DNA of 64,000 nucleotides. It comes from Desulfobulbus sp. GTDB taxonomy: Bacteria; Desulfobacterota; Desulfobulbia; Desulfobulbales; Desulfobulbaceae. The position numbers and the translations under genes are program-made. Below, piece by piece: positions 18,622 through 26,659 of the stretch. Position 1 is the first letter of the stretch, and each line of letters begins with the position of its first letter. The stretch covers positions 1 to 64,000 of the forward strand of contig NZ_JAVBXR010000108.1 of NCBI RefSeq assembly GCF_030824455.1. The letters run 5' to 3'. The notes under the pieces are model-generated. The model was not told the DNA's origin. It saw only the letters and a list, made by a program, of their open reading frames with translations, and did not search any database.

Positions 18622-19723
18622 GCACGACTCCCTCCTCGGAGGTGACCAGATAGACCCGCACCGGCAGGCCGGACCATTGCTCGGCCTGTTGTTTGGCCCG
18701 CTCGCAGACCGCCGCGATCAGGTCGTCGCGTTGCAGCGCCTTGAGCCGGTCGTATATTTCCCGCGCCGTATTGGCGGCGCGAAACTGCTCGGCCGTCGGT
18801 TGGTCCAGGCCCAGCTCGGCCAGCAGATCCGCCGCCTGCCGGGTTTCCAGTGCCCCGTTGCGCACATGGGTCTGGGGCACGGCCAGGGCGGCCTTGACCA
18901 GCTTGGCCCACATCCCGGCCAGATGGATGCGGCTGAACCCTTGGCGCTTGGCCGCCTCCAGCCCGTACAGCAGATAATCGCCCATCATCACCTGGGCCTC
19001 TTCCGGCAGGCCGAGCAAACGCTGCACCGCCGCCTCTGAGGTCCGGCCGGTGGCCAGAATCGCCGAAGTCAGTCCGGCGGCGCGGGCCACCTGCATCGAG
19101 GCCTCGATGGTGTCGGTCCAGGCCTTGGCCGAGATCGGGCGGACAATTCCGGTGGTGCCGAGGATCGACAAACCGCCGACGACGCCCAGCCGCCGGTTCA
19201 GGGTCTTTTCCGCCAGGGCCTCGCCGTCGCGGACAAAGATCTGCACCTCCAGGCGCGCGTGCGGGGGATCCCCTTCGCCGGGAGTCGCAGCCAGGGCTTC
19301 CGCAGCCGCGGTTCGGATCATCTGCCGGGGCACGGGGTTGATCGCTGGTTCGCCCACCGCCACCGGCAGGCCCGGTTTGGTCGCCCGACCAACGCCGAGG
19401 CCGTTCACCAGGACAATCCGCTCCTCGCCGTCTTGAGGGTTTTCCTCCAGCCAGCGGACCACCGCGCCGATCTCGGCCCCGTTGGTGACGTCCGGGTCGT
19501 CGCCCGCATCCTTGACCACCGTGGCCATGGCGCGATCATCTTCGGTTGGTCCAAACCGGCAGAGGGCAAAGCCGTGGCGCGAACCGTCGGGAAAGGGAAT
19601 CTCCACCATGCCCGGATTGTCCTGCCCCAGCAGGCACAGCACCGCCGCCTTGGCCGCCGCAGCGGCGCAGGCCCCGGTGGTGTAGCCGCTGCGCAGCGGT
19701 TTGCGCTCCGATGGCCGGGTCAT
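18608..19723 (-). CDS. cbiD: cobalt-precorrin-5B C1-methyltransferase CbiD
   Basis: A 371-residue CbiD, the C1 methyltransferase of the anaerobic corrin pathway. The signature LRSGYTTGACAAAAAKAA is near the N-terminus, with NGLGVGRATKPGLPV, INPVPRQMI and LGTTGIVRPIS downstream. The ATG at 19723 is preferred to an in-frame ATG at 19858, because that extension overlaps cbiC and is unconserved. It starts 8 bp after the cbiC stop. Confidence 0.95.
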   Translation of the reverse strand: MTRPSERKPLRSGYTTGACAAAAAKAAVLCLLGQDNPGMVEIPFPDGSRHGFALCRFGPTEDDRAMATVVKDAGDDPDVTNGAEIGAVVRWLEENPQDGEERIVLVNGLGVGRATKPGLPVAVGEPAINPVPRQMIRTAAAEALAATPGEGDPPHARLEVQIFVRDGEALAEKTLNRRLGVVGGLSILGTTGIVRPISAKAWTDTIEASMQVARAAGLTSAILATGRTSEAAVQRLLGLPEEAQVMMGDYLLYGLEAAKRQGFSRIHLAGMWAKLVKAALAVPQTHVRNGALETRQAADLLAELGLDQPTAEQFRAANTAREIYDRLKALQRDDLIAAVCERAKQQAEQWSGLPVRVYLVTSEEGVVHVTD

Positions 19724-19730
19724 GGGGTGG

Positions 19731-20351
19731 TTACGCCAGCCGCAGCAGGGCGTTGACTGCGGCCACCGCGACCGGCGTGCCGCCTTTGCGTCCGAGTGCG
19801 GCGATGAAGGGGTAGTCTTTTTCGACCAGCAGCTGCTTGGACTCGGCCGCGTTGACAAAGCCCACCGGCACGCCGATCACCAGATCCGGGGCAAAGAGCC
19901 CCAACTCAATCAACGACATCACCTTGAGCAGGGCAGTGGGAGCGTTGCCGACGGCGACGATGCCGATGTTGTCGCCAATGCTCCTGGCCATGGCCGCATC
20001 GGAGCGGGTGGTTCCGTTGACCTTGGCCATGGCCGCGGTCTCCGGCTCGGCCACCCGGCAGATCACCCGTCCGCCGAAGCGGGCCAGCAGGGCAGCGGAG
20101 ACGCCGCTGGCCGCCATGTTGACGTCCACCAGGATGTTTTTCCCCGCCCGGATGGCGGCCAATCCGGCCGCTATCGCCTGCGGGTGAAAACGCAGATTTT
20201 CGGCAAAGCTGAAGTCGCCGGTGGCGTGGATGGACCGGCGGACCACGGCGAATTCCTCGGGTGAAAATCCGGTGGGGCCAAGTTCGCGCTCGATAATGCG
20301 GAAACTCTCGGCTTCAATTTCCAGGGGGGCGATCTGCTGCAAGGTAACCAT
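19731..20351 (-). CDS. cbiC: precorrin-8X methylmutase CbiC/CobH
   Basis: A 206-residue protein that moves the C11 methyl group to C12, giving (cobalt-)hydrogenobyrinate. The catalytic His sits in RRSIHATGDFSFAENLRF, with VDVNMAASGVS, GNAPTALLKVM and VGFVNAAESKQLL downstream. The length is normal. It lies 9 bp after cbiA in the operon. Confidence 0.96.
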   Translation of the reverse strand: MVTLQQIAPLEIEAESFRIIERELGPTGFSPEEFAVVRRSIHATGDFSFAENLRFHPQAIAAGLAAIRAGKNILVDVNMAASGVSAALLARFGGRVICRVAEPETAAMAKVNGTTRSDAAMARSIGDNIGIVAVGNAPTALLKVMSLIELGLFAPDLVIGVPVGFVNAAESKQLLVEKDYPFIAALGRKGGTPVAVAAVNALLRLA

Positions 20352-20360
20352 GATGTGCTC

Positions 20361-21710
20361 TCAGCGTGATTGTCGGCAGGCCTGAACAAAGCGGGCGGCA
20401 GCTTCAGGCGTGCGGCCCCAGTGCAGATGGATGTACCCTGCCAGGGTGTTGTCAAGGAGGTAGCCTTCCGGCCGCCCGTCTTCCAGACGATAGGCCGCGT
20501 CAACTCCGGCGCCGTCGTCGTCGATGGTTGAATAGTGGAACTCGTGGCCATGGAGGGTCACGCCGGCAGGCGCAAGCAGGCAGTCCCGCTCGGTGGTCGG
20601 CCTCCGGTAGCCCAGGCTGCGCAGCCGGGTCTGCATCCGCGCTCGAAAGGGGTAGAGGCCGACCATGGGGGCGATGCGGTCTTCCTGATCGCGGATCGAT
20701 TGGCACAGGTACATAAACCCGCCGCACTCGGCGTAAACCGGCCGGCCGCTGGCGGCAAAGGCGCGGATCTGCTCGCGCAGGGCCACGTTTTCGCTCAACT
20801 GTTGGGCATGGAGTTCCGGATAGCCGCCGCCGAGATAGAGCCCGGCAAGATCCGGCGGCAGCGCCCCGTCCGCCAGCGGGCTGAAAAAAAACAACTCTGC
20901 TCCGGCCTCGCGCAACAAATCGAGGTTGTCCTCGTAGTAAAAACAGAAGGCCGCGTCCCTGGCCACGCCGAGGCGAACCGGCGTCCCGCCGGCAACCAGG
21001 GGCAGGGACGCTGCCGCCGCATCGTCGACTCCCCGACGCTCGCCGGCTATCCGCAGCAGCAGGTCCAGGTCGAGATGGGTCTCAATGAGCTGCGCCAGTT
21101 GCTCCAATCCCTCGCCCTGCAACGGATGCTCCTCGCCCATGTGCAGGCCGAGATGGCGGGAAGGGATGCTGATTGCTTCGCGACGCGGCAGAAAACCGAT
21201 GACCGGCGCGCTGCAGTGGGCCCGGATGGCCTCGCCCACCATGGCTTGGTGTTTGTCCGAGCCGACCCGGTTGCAGATCACGCCGGCCAGGGGGAGTTCA
21301 GGGTCCAGGGTGGCAAAGCCGTGGGCCACGGCGGCCACGCTTTCCGCCGCCGAACGGACGTCGATCACCAGGAGCACCGGCAGGTTCAGGGTCTTGGCCA
21401 GGACCGCCGCCGAGCCTTCGCCGCCGTCAAACAGGCCCATCACCCCTTCAACCACCGAACAGCAGTGGGCCGGGCTGTTGCGGGCAAAACTGCGGCGGAC
21501 GAACTCCGCCCCGCACATCCGGACGTCCAGGTTGCGCGACACCCGGCCGGTCACCATCCGGTGCAGGCTGGGGTCGATGAAGTCCGGGCCGCACTTGAAG
21601 GGCGCAACCGTTGTCCCGCGTCGGGCCAGGGCCGCCATCACCCCCAGGGTGACCGTGGTCTTGCCGCAGCCCGAATGGGTCCCGGCGATGAGCAGGGCCG
21701 GCCGGTTCAT
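20361..21710 (-). CDS. cbiA: cobyrinate a,c-diamide synthase CbiA/CobB
   Basis: A 449-residue amidotransferase that converts the a and c carboxylates of cobyrinate to amides with glutamine and ATP. The N-terminal ATPase domain starts IAGTHSGCGKTTVTLG. The C-terminal class I glutaminase domain has LGGGYPELHAQQLS and the nucleophile Cys in YAECGGFMYL; HLHWG near the end supplies the His. It overlaps the upstream binding-protein gene by 4 bp. Confidence 0.96.
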   Translation of the reverse strand: MNRPALLIAGTHSGCGKTTVTLGVMAALARRGTTVAPFKCGPDFIDPSLHRMVTGRVSRNLDVRMCGAEFVRRSFARNSPAHCCSVVEGVMGLFDGGEGSAAVLAKTLNLPVLLVIDVRSAAESVAAVAHGFATLDPELPLAGVICNRVGSDKHQAMVGEAIRAHCSAPVIGFLPRREAISIPSRHLGLHMGEEHPLQGEGLEQLAQLIETHLDLDLLLRIAGERRGVDDAAAASLPLVAGGTPVRLGVARDAAFCFYYEDNLDLLREAGAELFFFSPLADGALPPDLAGLYLGGGYPELHAQQLSENVALREQIRAFAASGRPVYAECGGFMYLCQSIRDQEDRIAPMVGLYPFRARMQTRLRSLGYRRPTTERDCLLAPAGVTLHGHEFHYSTIDDDGAGVDAAYRLEDGRPEGYLLDNTLAGYIHLHWGRTPEAAARFVQACRQSR

Positions 21711-22627
21711 AGCCGGGCGACGCCTTCCTGGCCGTAATCGGGATAGAGCAACGAGCGAACAAAGGCAATGCCGTCGATCAGTCCCAGGGTCGGCCGGCTG
21801 ATCATTTCCTCGTCTACCAGAAAAACCTGCCGCTCGCGCACCGCCTTGATCACCGAAAAACCGGGCTCCCGGATGATGTCGTCGACGCTCACCGGGTTCA
21901 TCCGGCCGCTCTGGGCCAGGTACAGATCGATCTGGTCGGCCTTGGCGAGGATGCGTTCCTTGCCGTATGCGGCGATGTTGGTCTCGCGCATCTGCTCGGC
22001 GTCGGTGGCGATGTTGATCCCGCCGGCCGATTCCAGGGCAAACATGGCGATCGAACCCGGGGCAAAGGTCTTCATCTGTTTGTGGATGGCCTCAAAATAG
22101 ACGTGTTTGCGTTTTTCCTGGGGAATCTCCTGGAGCGAGGCGGCAATTTTCGCCAGCCTCTTGCCAAAGGTTGCCACCATCTCCTTGGCCTGCGCCTCCC
22201 GGCCGGTGAGCTTGCCCAGGTCTTCCCAGTACGGAAACAGCTCCGAGGCCTCGGAAGGTTGCAGGGACACCACCCGGACGTTGTTTTTTTCGAGAATCCG
22301 CACCAGATTGGGGTATCCCCGGCTGATCATCGGCCGGATCAGCACCAGGTCGGGTTTGAGGGCCAGGATGCGTTCGGGATCGTCCTGGAATTGGACACGG
22401 GGCCGGTCCGGCAGTTGATTGTCGCTGGTGCCGCAGGCGATGATTTCCTTGTTCAGCCCGAGTTCGATCAGGTTGGTGGTGTGGGCCGGGTAGAGCGAAA
22501 TGATCCGCTGAAAGGGTTGGGAAAAAACCAGGGTCCGTTTCTCGCTGTCGGTGATCGAGGCGGCGGAGGCCAGGGAGACAAGGAAAAGAACAAGACACTG
22601 GGCGAAAAAAAGAACGTTGATGCGCAT
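21707..22627 (-). CDS. periplasmic binding protein of a corrinoid- or metal-chelate-type ABC transporter (BtuF-like)
   Basis: A 306-residue exported protein: MRINVLFFAQCLVLFLVSLASA is a signal peptide cleaved near ASA-ASI. The BtuF/FecB-like fold shows in FQRIISLYPAHTTNLIELGL, ILALKPDLVLIRP and VREREVFLV-like endings. Together with the adjacent permease and ATPase it forms a complete importer. Its place inside the B12 operon under the riboswitch points to corrinoid uptake, but a cobalt or iron chelate remains possible. An in-frame ATG at 22642 is a less likely start. Confidence 0.85.
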   Translation of the reverse strand: MRINVLFFAQCLVLFLVSLASAASITDSEKRTLVFSQPFQRIISLYPAHTTNLIELGLNKEIIACGTSDNQLPDRPRVQFQDDPERILALKPDLVLIRPMISRGYPNLVRILEKNNVRVVSLQPSEASELFPYWEDLGKLTGREAQAKEMVATFGKRLAKIAASLQEIPQEKRKHVYFEAIHKQMKTFAPGSIAMFALESAGGINIATDAEQMRETNIAAYGKERILAKADQIDLYLAQSGRMNPVSVDDIIREPGFSVIKAVRERQVFLVDEEMISRPTLGLIDGIAFVRSLLYPDYGQEGVARL

Positions 22628-22646
22628 GATTCCGTGGTGCAAAGGG

Positions 22647-23465
22647 TTAAGGGGCGACCGGCAGACGAAAACTCACCTGCCGGCTGTTGGTAAAGGCGCT
22701 GACGGTTACTTCCGCCTCGACGCCGTACACGGCCTCGATGGTTTCCGGGGTCAGCGTTTCCTCGGTGCGGCCCTGGCAAACCACCTGGCCCTGTTTGAGG
22801 AAAATCAGCCGGTCGCAGAAAAACGAGGCCAGATTGAGGTCGTGCATGACGGCCACCACCTGCATTCCCTGCTGTTCAAAGCGGTTGCGGATGAGGTGAA
22901 GAATCTCCAGGCTGTGGTGGATGTCGAGGTTGGAGGTGGCCTCGTCAAGGAGCAGCGCCGCCGGTCGCTGGGCCAGGGCGCGCGCCACCGCCACCCGCTG
23001 CTTTTCGCCGCCGGAGAGCCGGGTCACCGGGCGGTCGGCCAGGGCGGCAATGCCGGTGATCTCCAGGGCCTCGTCGACCAGGGCCTGATCCTGCTCGCTG
23101 GGCGCGGCAAAGCGATGCAGGTGCGGATGCAGCCCCATCTCCACCACTTCGCGCACCGAATAGCCGAAGCGGACCATGAAATCCTGGGGCACCAGGGCCA
23201 GTTGTCTGGCCAGCTGCTTTTTCGGCCAGGCGTCCAGCGGCCGGTTTTTGAACTCGACGGTTCCGGATTGCGGCGACTGCAGACCGCCCATCAGATCAAG
23301 CAGGGTGGTCTTGCCGCTGCCGTTGGGCCCGAGGATGCCGTAGCAGCACCCGCAGCGGAGCTCCAGGTTGACGTCGCGCAGCACCGGCGTGCCGTTGTAG
23401 CCGAAGTTGACTCCCCTGATCGACCAGAGCAGGTCGTCTGCCTGTTCAGAAATCGGTTTTGCCAT
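22647..23465 (-). CDS. ABC transporter ATP-binding protein (BtuD/FecE-like)
   Basis: A 272-residue ATPase with Walker A in GILGPNGSGKTTLLDLMGG, Q-loop LVPQDF, signature LSGGEKQRVAVARALAQRP, Walker B LLLDEATSNLD and the switch His in VMHDLNLASFF. It belongs to the FepC/BtuD group that powers uptake of cobalamin, heme and siderophores. The gene overlaps the permease gene by 20 bp, consistent with one transcript and one complex. Confidence 0.93.
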   Translation of the reverse strand: MAKPISEQADDLLWSIRGVNFGYNGTPVLRDVNLELRCGCCYGILGPNGSGKTTLLDLMGGLQSPQSGTVEFKNRPLDAWPKKQLARQLALVPQDFMVRFGYSVREVVEMGLHPHLHRFAAPSEQDQALVDEALEITGIAALADRPVTRLSGGEKQRVAVARALAQRPAALLLDEATSNLDIHHSLEILHLIRNRFEQQGMQVVAVMHDLNLASFFCDRLIFLKQGQVVCQGRTEETLTPETIEAVYGVEAEVTVSAFTNSRQVSFRLPVAP

Positions 23466-24483
23466 CCCGCTGCCGTCGTTTGAAGAGGATGCAGAAAAAG
23501 GGTCCGCCGAGGAGCGCGGTGAGCACGCCGATCGGCACCTCGACCGGCAGCACCGCCCGGGTCAGGGTGTCGGCAATCAGCAGCAGCAGGCCGCCGGTGA
23601 AGAAGGAGAGCGGGATCAGCAGCCGGTTGTCCGGGCCGACGATATGGCGCAGCATGTGCGGCACGATCAATCCGACGAAGCCAATGATTCCGGACACCGA
23701 CACCGCCAGCGCGGTCATCAGGGTGGAGACGGTGAGCAGGACGGTGCGGAGGCGAACGGTGTTGATCCCCAGCGAAGTCGCGGCCCGGTCGCCGGTGGCC
23801 ATGATGTTGAGATCGCGGCTGTAGAACACCCCCACCAGGGTCCCGAACAGCGCTGTGGGGGCAAGGAGGAGGATGTTTGGCCAGGAGGCCCCGGCCAGGC
23901 TGCCCATCAGCCAGAAGATGATCAGCCCCACCTGCTCGTCGGCGAGGAATTTGAGAAACCCGATGGCTGCCGACAGGATGGCGGCGACAATGACCCCGGC
24001 CAGGATCAGGCTGGTCGAGGAGAGCCGCCGGTCGCCGGCGGCAAGGTACAGCACCACCGCCAAGGTGCCCACGCCGCCGATGAAGGCAAAGACCGGAATG
24101 GTTACTCCCGAGGGCAGGGCCAGGCCGAAAATTTGCAGCACGATCACCAGCGATGCTCCAAAGGCGGCGCCGGTGGAGATGCCCAGGGTGTAGGAGTCGG
24201 CCAGCGGGTTGAGCAGGATCGCCTGAAAGACCGCGCCGCTGACCCCCAGCAGCCCGCCCACCAGCACGGCGCCCAGGATGCGGGGCATGCGCACGTCGGC
24301 GACCACGGTGGCGGCCACCGGATCAATACCCGTTGGCTGGCCTTGGCCGCTGAGTTTGGCCCAGAGGATGATGAACACGTCGGGAATTGACACCTGCAGG
24401 AAGCCCAGGGTGGCCGACAGGGCCACCGCGAGAATCAGCACAGCGGTCAGCGGCAGCAGCAATGCGGCGGCGCGACCGTGCAT
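23446..24483 (-). CDS. FecCD/BtuC-type ABC transporter permease
   Basis: A 345-residue integral membrane protein with about ten hydrophobic segments, starting at residue 7 (AALLLPLTAVLILAVALSATLG). Family motifs include RMPRILGAVLVGGLLGVSGAVFQAILLNPLADSYTLG split over residues 75-115 and GIIGFVGLIVPHMLRHIVGPD, the ATPase-contact loop. Its start overlaps the cbiK stop. Confidence 0.93.
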   Translation of the reverse strand: MHGRAAALLLPLTAVLILAVALSATLGFLQVSIPDVFIILWAKLSGQGQPTGIDPVAATVVADVRMPRILGAVLVGGLLGVSGAVFQAILLNPLADSYTLGISTGAAFGASLVIVLQIFGLALPSGVTIPVFAFIGGVGTLAVVLYLAAGDRRLSSTSLILAGVIVAAILSAAIGFLKFLADEQVGLIIFWLMGSLAGASWPNILLLAPTALFGTLVGVFYSRDLNIMATGDRAATSLGINTVRLRTVLLTVSTLMTALAVSVSGIIGFVGLIVPHMLRHIVGPDNRLLIPLSFFTGGLLLLIADTLTRAVLPVEVPIGVLTALLGGPFFCILFKRRQRDGKTDF

Positions 24484-25385
24484 CAGCGCAGTTCCATCCC
24501 GGCGTCGGCGGCGGCGTCGGCGGCGTGATCCACGAAGATCTGCGCCAGGGCCGGTTGTTCGCCCAGTCCCCGGATTGCCGGGATCACCTCAAACCCTTCG
24601 CGGCTGAGGATCGACAGCCAGGAATCCTCCTGCGGGCCGATCAGGTCGCGGGTGGCGTGCTCGCCGGCCACGATGAGCAAAGGCTTGAGCACCACCCGTT
24701 GCACGCCGTGCAACCGCAGGCTGGAGAGCACCTCGGCGAAATCGGGGAAACCCTCGACCGTGCCGATCAGGGTGAGGGTGTCGGGATAGAGACTCCGCAT
24801 GCGGGCGGCGAATTCCAGGTAGAGGCCGCCGGAGGGAAAGTAGTGGTTGCCGTGCCCCATGTACACCAGGGCGGCGGAGTGGCTGTGGGCCAATGCGGCG
24901 TCGTCGGCCAGGGCGCGGGCGGCGATGAGAATGTCGTCGGCATAGGGACGCTCGGGGCTGTAGGCGCCAAGCAGCGGCCGGCCCAGGGCAATGGCTTTGA
25001 ACGGCCGCCAGCGCGGCTTCATGGTGCGGATCGAGCTCAGGCCGCGCACGTAGGCGGCGAGATCGTGGAATTCTTCGGCAGGGGCAATGTGGGTCGGCTG
25101 CACAACCAGGGCGTCAAACCCCTGATCCTGGAGATTGGCGATGGCGGCGAGCACGCCCTGAACCTCAAGGATTTCCCGGGGAATATCCGGATGAGCGGCC
25201 TGGTAGGCCGGGTCGGCGGCGCGCTTGCGCCAGATGCGGCGGATCTGATTGGAGGTGAAGGCCAGACGCACCGGCGTCTGCGGATACGCGGCTTCCATGG
25301 CGGCTTTGATCGCCAGCAGTCCCTGCAGAGCCGGTTCCACCGTGGTCCCGAACATGGCCAGGACAATTGCCTTGCTCTGTTGCAC
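24483..25385 (-). CDS. cbiK: sirohydrochlorin cobaltochelatase CbiK
   Basis: A 300-residue class II chelatase that inserts cobalt into sirohydrochlorin at the start of the anaerobic B12 route. Motifs AIVLAMFGTTVEPALQGL, QPTHIAPAEEFHDL and YMGHGNHYFPSGGLYLEF carry the metal-binding His residues; VKPLLIVAGEHATRDL follows. There is no signal peptide, so it is probably cytoplasmic, unlike the exported CbiK proteins known in some sulfate reducers. It is the first gene after the riboswitch. Confidence 0.95.
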   Translation of the reverse strand: MQQSKAIVLAMFGTTVEPALQGLLAIKAAMEAAYPQTPVRLAFTSNQIRRIWRKRAADPAYQAAHPDIPREILEVQGVLAAIANLQDQGFDALVVQPTHIAPAEEFHDLAAYVRGLSSIRTMKPRWRPFKAIALGRPLLGAYSPERPYADDILIAARALADDAALAHSHSAALVYMGHGNHYFPSGGLYLEFAARMRSLYPDTLTLIGTVEGFPDFAEVLSSLRLHGVQRVVLKPLLIVAGEHATRDLIGPQEDSWLSILSREGFEVIPAIRGLGEQPALAQIFVDHAADAAADAGMELR

Positions 25386-25463
25386 CCTTGCTCCCCCGGT
25401 CGGTGGGAAAAGGCTGGACCATTGCTGCGAGGGCCGCCGTTTTCCCGAGGTTCCGGCCCGAAA

Positions 25464-25500
25464 TAAAAAAATCCCGGACCAATAATCTTGATCCAGGATG
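25464..25500 (-). terminator. Rho-independent terminator between B12 riboswitch and cbiK
   Basis: On the minus strand ATCCTGGATC (25500-25491) pairs with GGTCCGGGAT (25480-25471) around a 10-nt loop and is followed by a run of seven T (25470-25464, one A). It sits 66 bp after the riboswitch aptamer and 78 bp before cbiK, where a transcription-termination expression platform is expected. Confidence 0.85.
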
Positions 25501-25565
25501 TCCCTTTTTTACCGCTGGAGTCTGTAGCCCGCCTCTCTAGCCGGAAAGGTCGGGGTGGTACTGTT

Positions 25566-25735
25566 CAGGCAGGTCTTCTGACTTCCGGATCACTCGCCTT
25601 CCGCGCCTTCCCGTTCCGTCACGGAACAGTGGCCATTCTGCGGAATTTGTCCCCGGTTACAGCGGCGGGCCCGTTCCGGCATTGAACCGGATTCCCTTTT
25701 CATCCGTTGATACGGACACCTGAACCACAATGCGG
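25566..25735 (-). promoter_or_regulatory. cobalamin riboswitch (B12 element)
   Basis: The minus strand carries the B12 aptamer core in order: GGTTCAGGTGTCCG near 25727, AAAAGGGAATCCGG near 25700, GCCGCTGTAACCGG-type P6 region near 25660, GAATGGCCACTG near 25635, CGGGAAGGCGCGGAAGGCGAGT near 25600, and the final GTCAGAAGACCTGCC near 25570. The following terminator suggests that adenosylcobalamin binding turns off the 12-gene operon. Confidence 0.95.
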
Positions 25736-25825
25736 CCCCATCGTACCTGCAGCCCCGGTTGAAGTCAAGCCGCGAATGGCGCTTTGCCTGGAAAAACCAG
25801 CCGCCGCAAGCCGTTGGCGAGTGGC

Positions 25826-26659
25826 CTACAGGGAACCGGCGCCAAACGGACCGCGCAATGGATCGACCACCAGAGCCGGCAACAGGGTTTGCACCTCCAG
25901 GATGGTCCATAGCGGCTGGCCGGACAGGGTGGCCACGTTGATCTGATTGAGCCCGCGCGCGATCTCTTCGTAACTCTTGCCTTTTTGCCGCAGACGGGCG
26001 ATGGACGTCGAGAGTTGATCCCGGGAGAAGATTTTTTGGTTCGCAACCTGCTGCGACGTGGTTGACGCGGTCTGCGCCTCAAGCGTTGCCGAGTTTGCAG
26101 CAGTTGGGATCGGTTGGGGGATTTCGACCATCTCGTAGAGGTCATCGCTGGCTTGCCCGGAAAAACCAACGGAAACGGCGACCGGCCCCTGGATGGTCTC
26201 CGCGTCGGTGCGGGTCTCGACCGGCATGGGTTTGTATTCCAGTTGCAGGCCAACCATCAGCCGCATCAGATCGTCGATTTGGCGGTCGCGGCGCGCCAAC
26301 TGCTCGCGCATGTCTTCCAACTGCTCGCGAAGCAGCTCAATCTGATCCTTGTAGGCAACCAGCAGGTCGTTGAGGAAACTGTTGCTCAACTCAGGCGGAG
26401 CTGCACTGCGGACGGAACCAACTGCTTTGGCATCGCTGGCCTGCTCGCCGTCGCGGGGGTAGGCCGCCAGCAACTGCCGGCCTTCGTCCCACCGCTCCAG
26501 ATCGGCGTAGCGGAAGCGGACCTCCTGCTTACCGGTCACCGGATTGAGAATCAGTTTGTGCGGCAACCCTCGCTTGCGATATCGGCTGATGGATTTGGTG
26601 GAGACGTTGAGAAAGTCCGCCGCCTCTTTCTGGGTTACCGTGTATTCGTTGTCGCTCAT
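25826..26659 (-). CDS. helix-turn-helix protein with central coiled coil
   Basis: A 277-residue protein. Residues 7-30 (TQKEAADFLNVSTKSISRYRKRG) are a MerR/excisionase-type helix-turn-helix, followed by a wing ending RFRYADLERW. Residues about 95-140 are a Leu/Glu/Arg-rich coiled coil (LLREQLEDMREQLARRDRQ). The C-terminal third has a second helical segment, LSTSIARLRQKGKSYEEIARGL, resembling another helix-turn-helix. It overlaps the decarboxylase stop by 4 bp (ATGA), so it is coupled to that gene. Its regulatory target is unknown. Confidence 0.7.
   Translation of the reverse strand: MSDNEYTVTQKEAADFLNVSTKSISRYRKRGLPHKLILNPVTGKQEVRFRYADLERWDEGRQLLAAYPRDGEQASDAKAVGSVRSAAPPELSNSFLNDLLVAYKDQIELLREQLEDMREQLARRDRQIDDLMRLMVGLQLEYKPMPVETRTDAETIQGPVAVSVGFSGQASDDLYEMVEIPQPIPTAANSATLEAQTASTTSQQVANQKIFSRDQLSTSIARLRQKGKSYEEIARGLNQINVATLSGQPLWTILEVQTLLPALVVDPLRGPFGAGSL

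Noticed and set aside
25590-25910. A 106-codon minus-strand ORF
   Set aside because: It lies over the cobalamin riboswitch aptamer.
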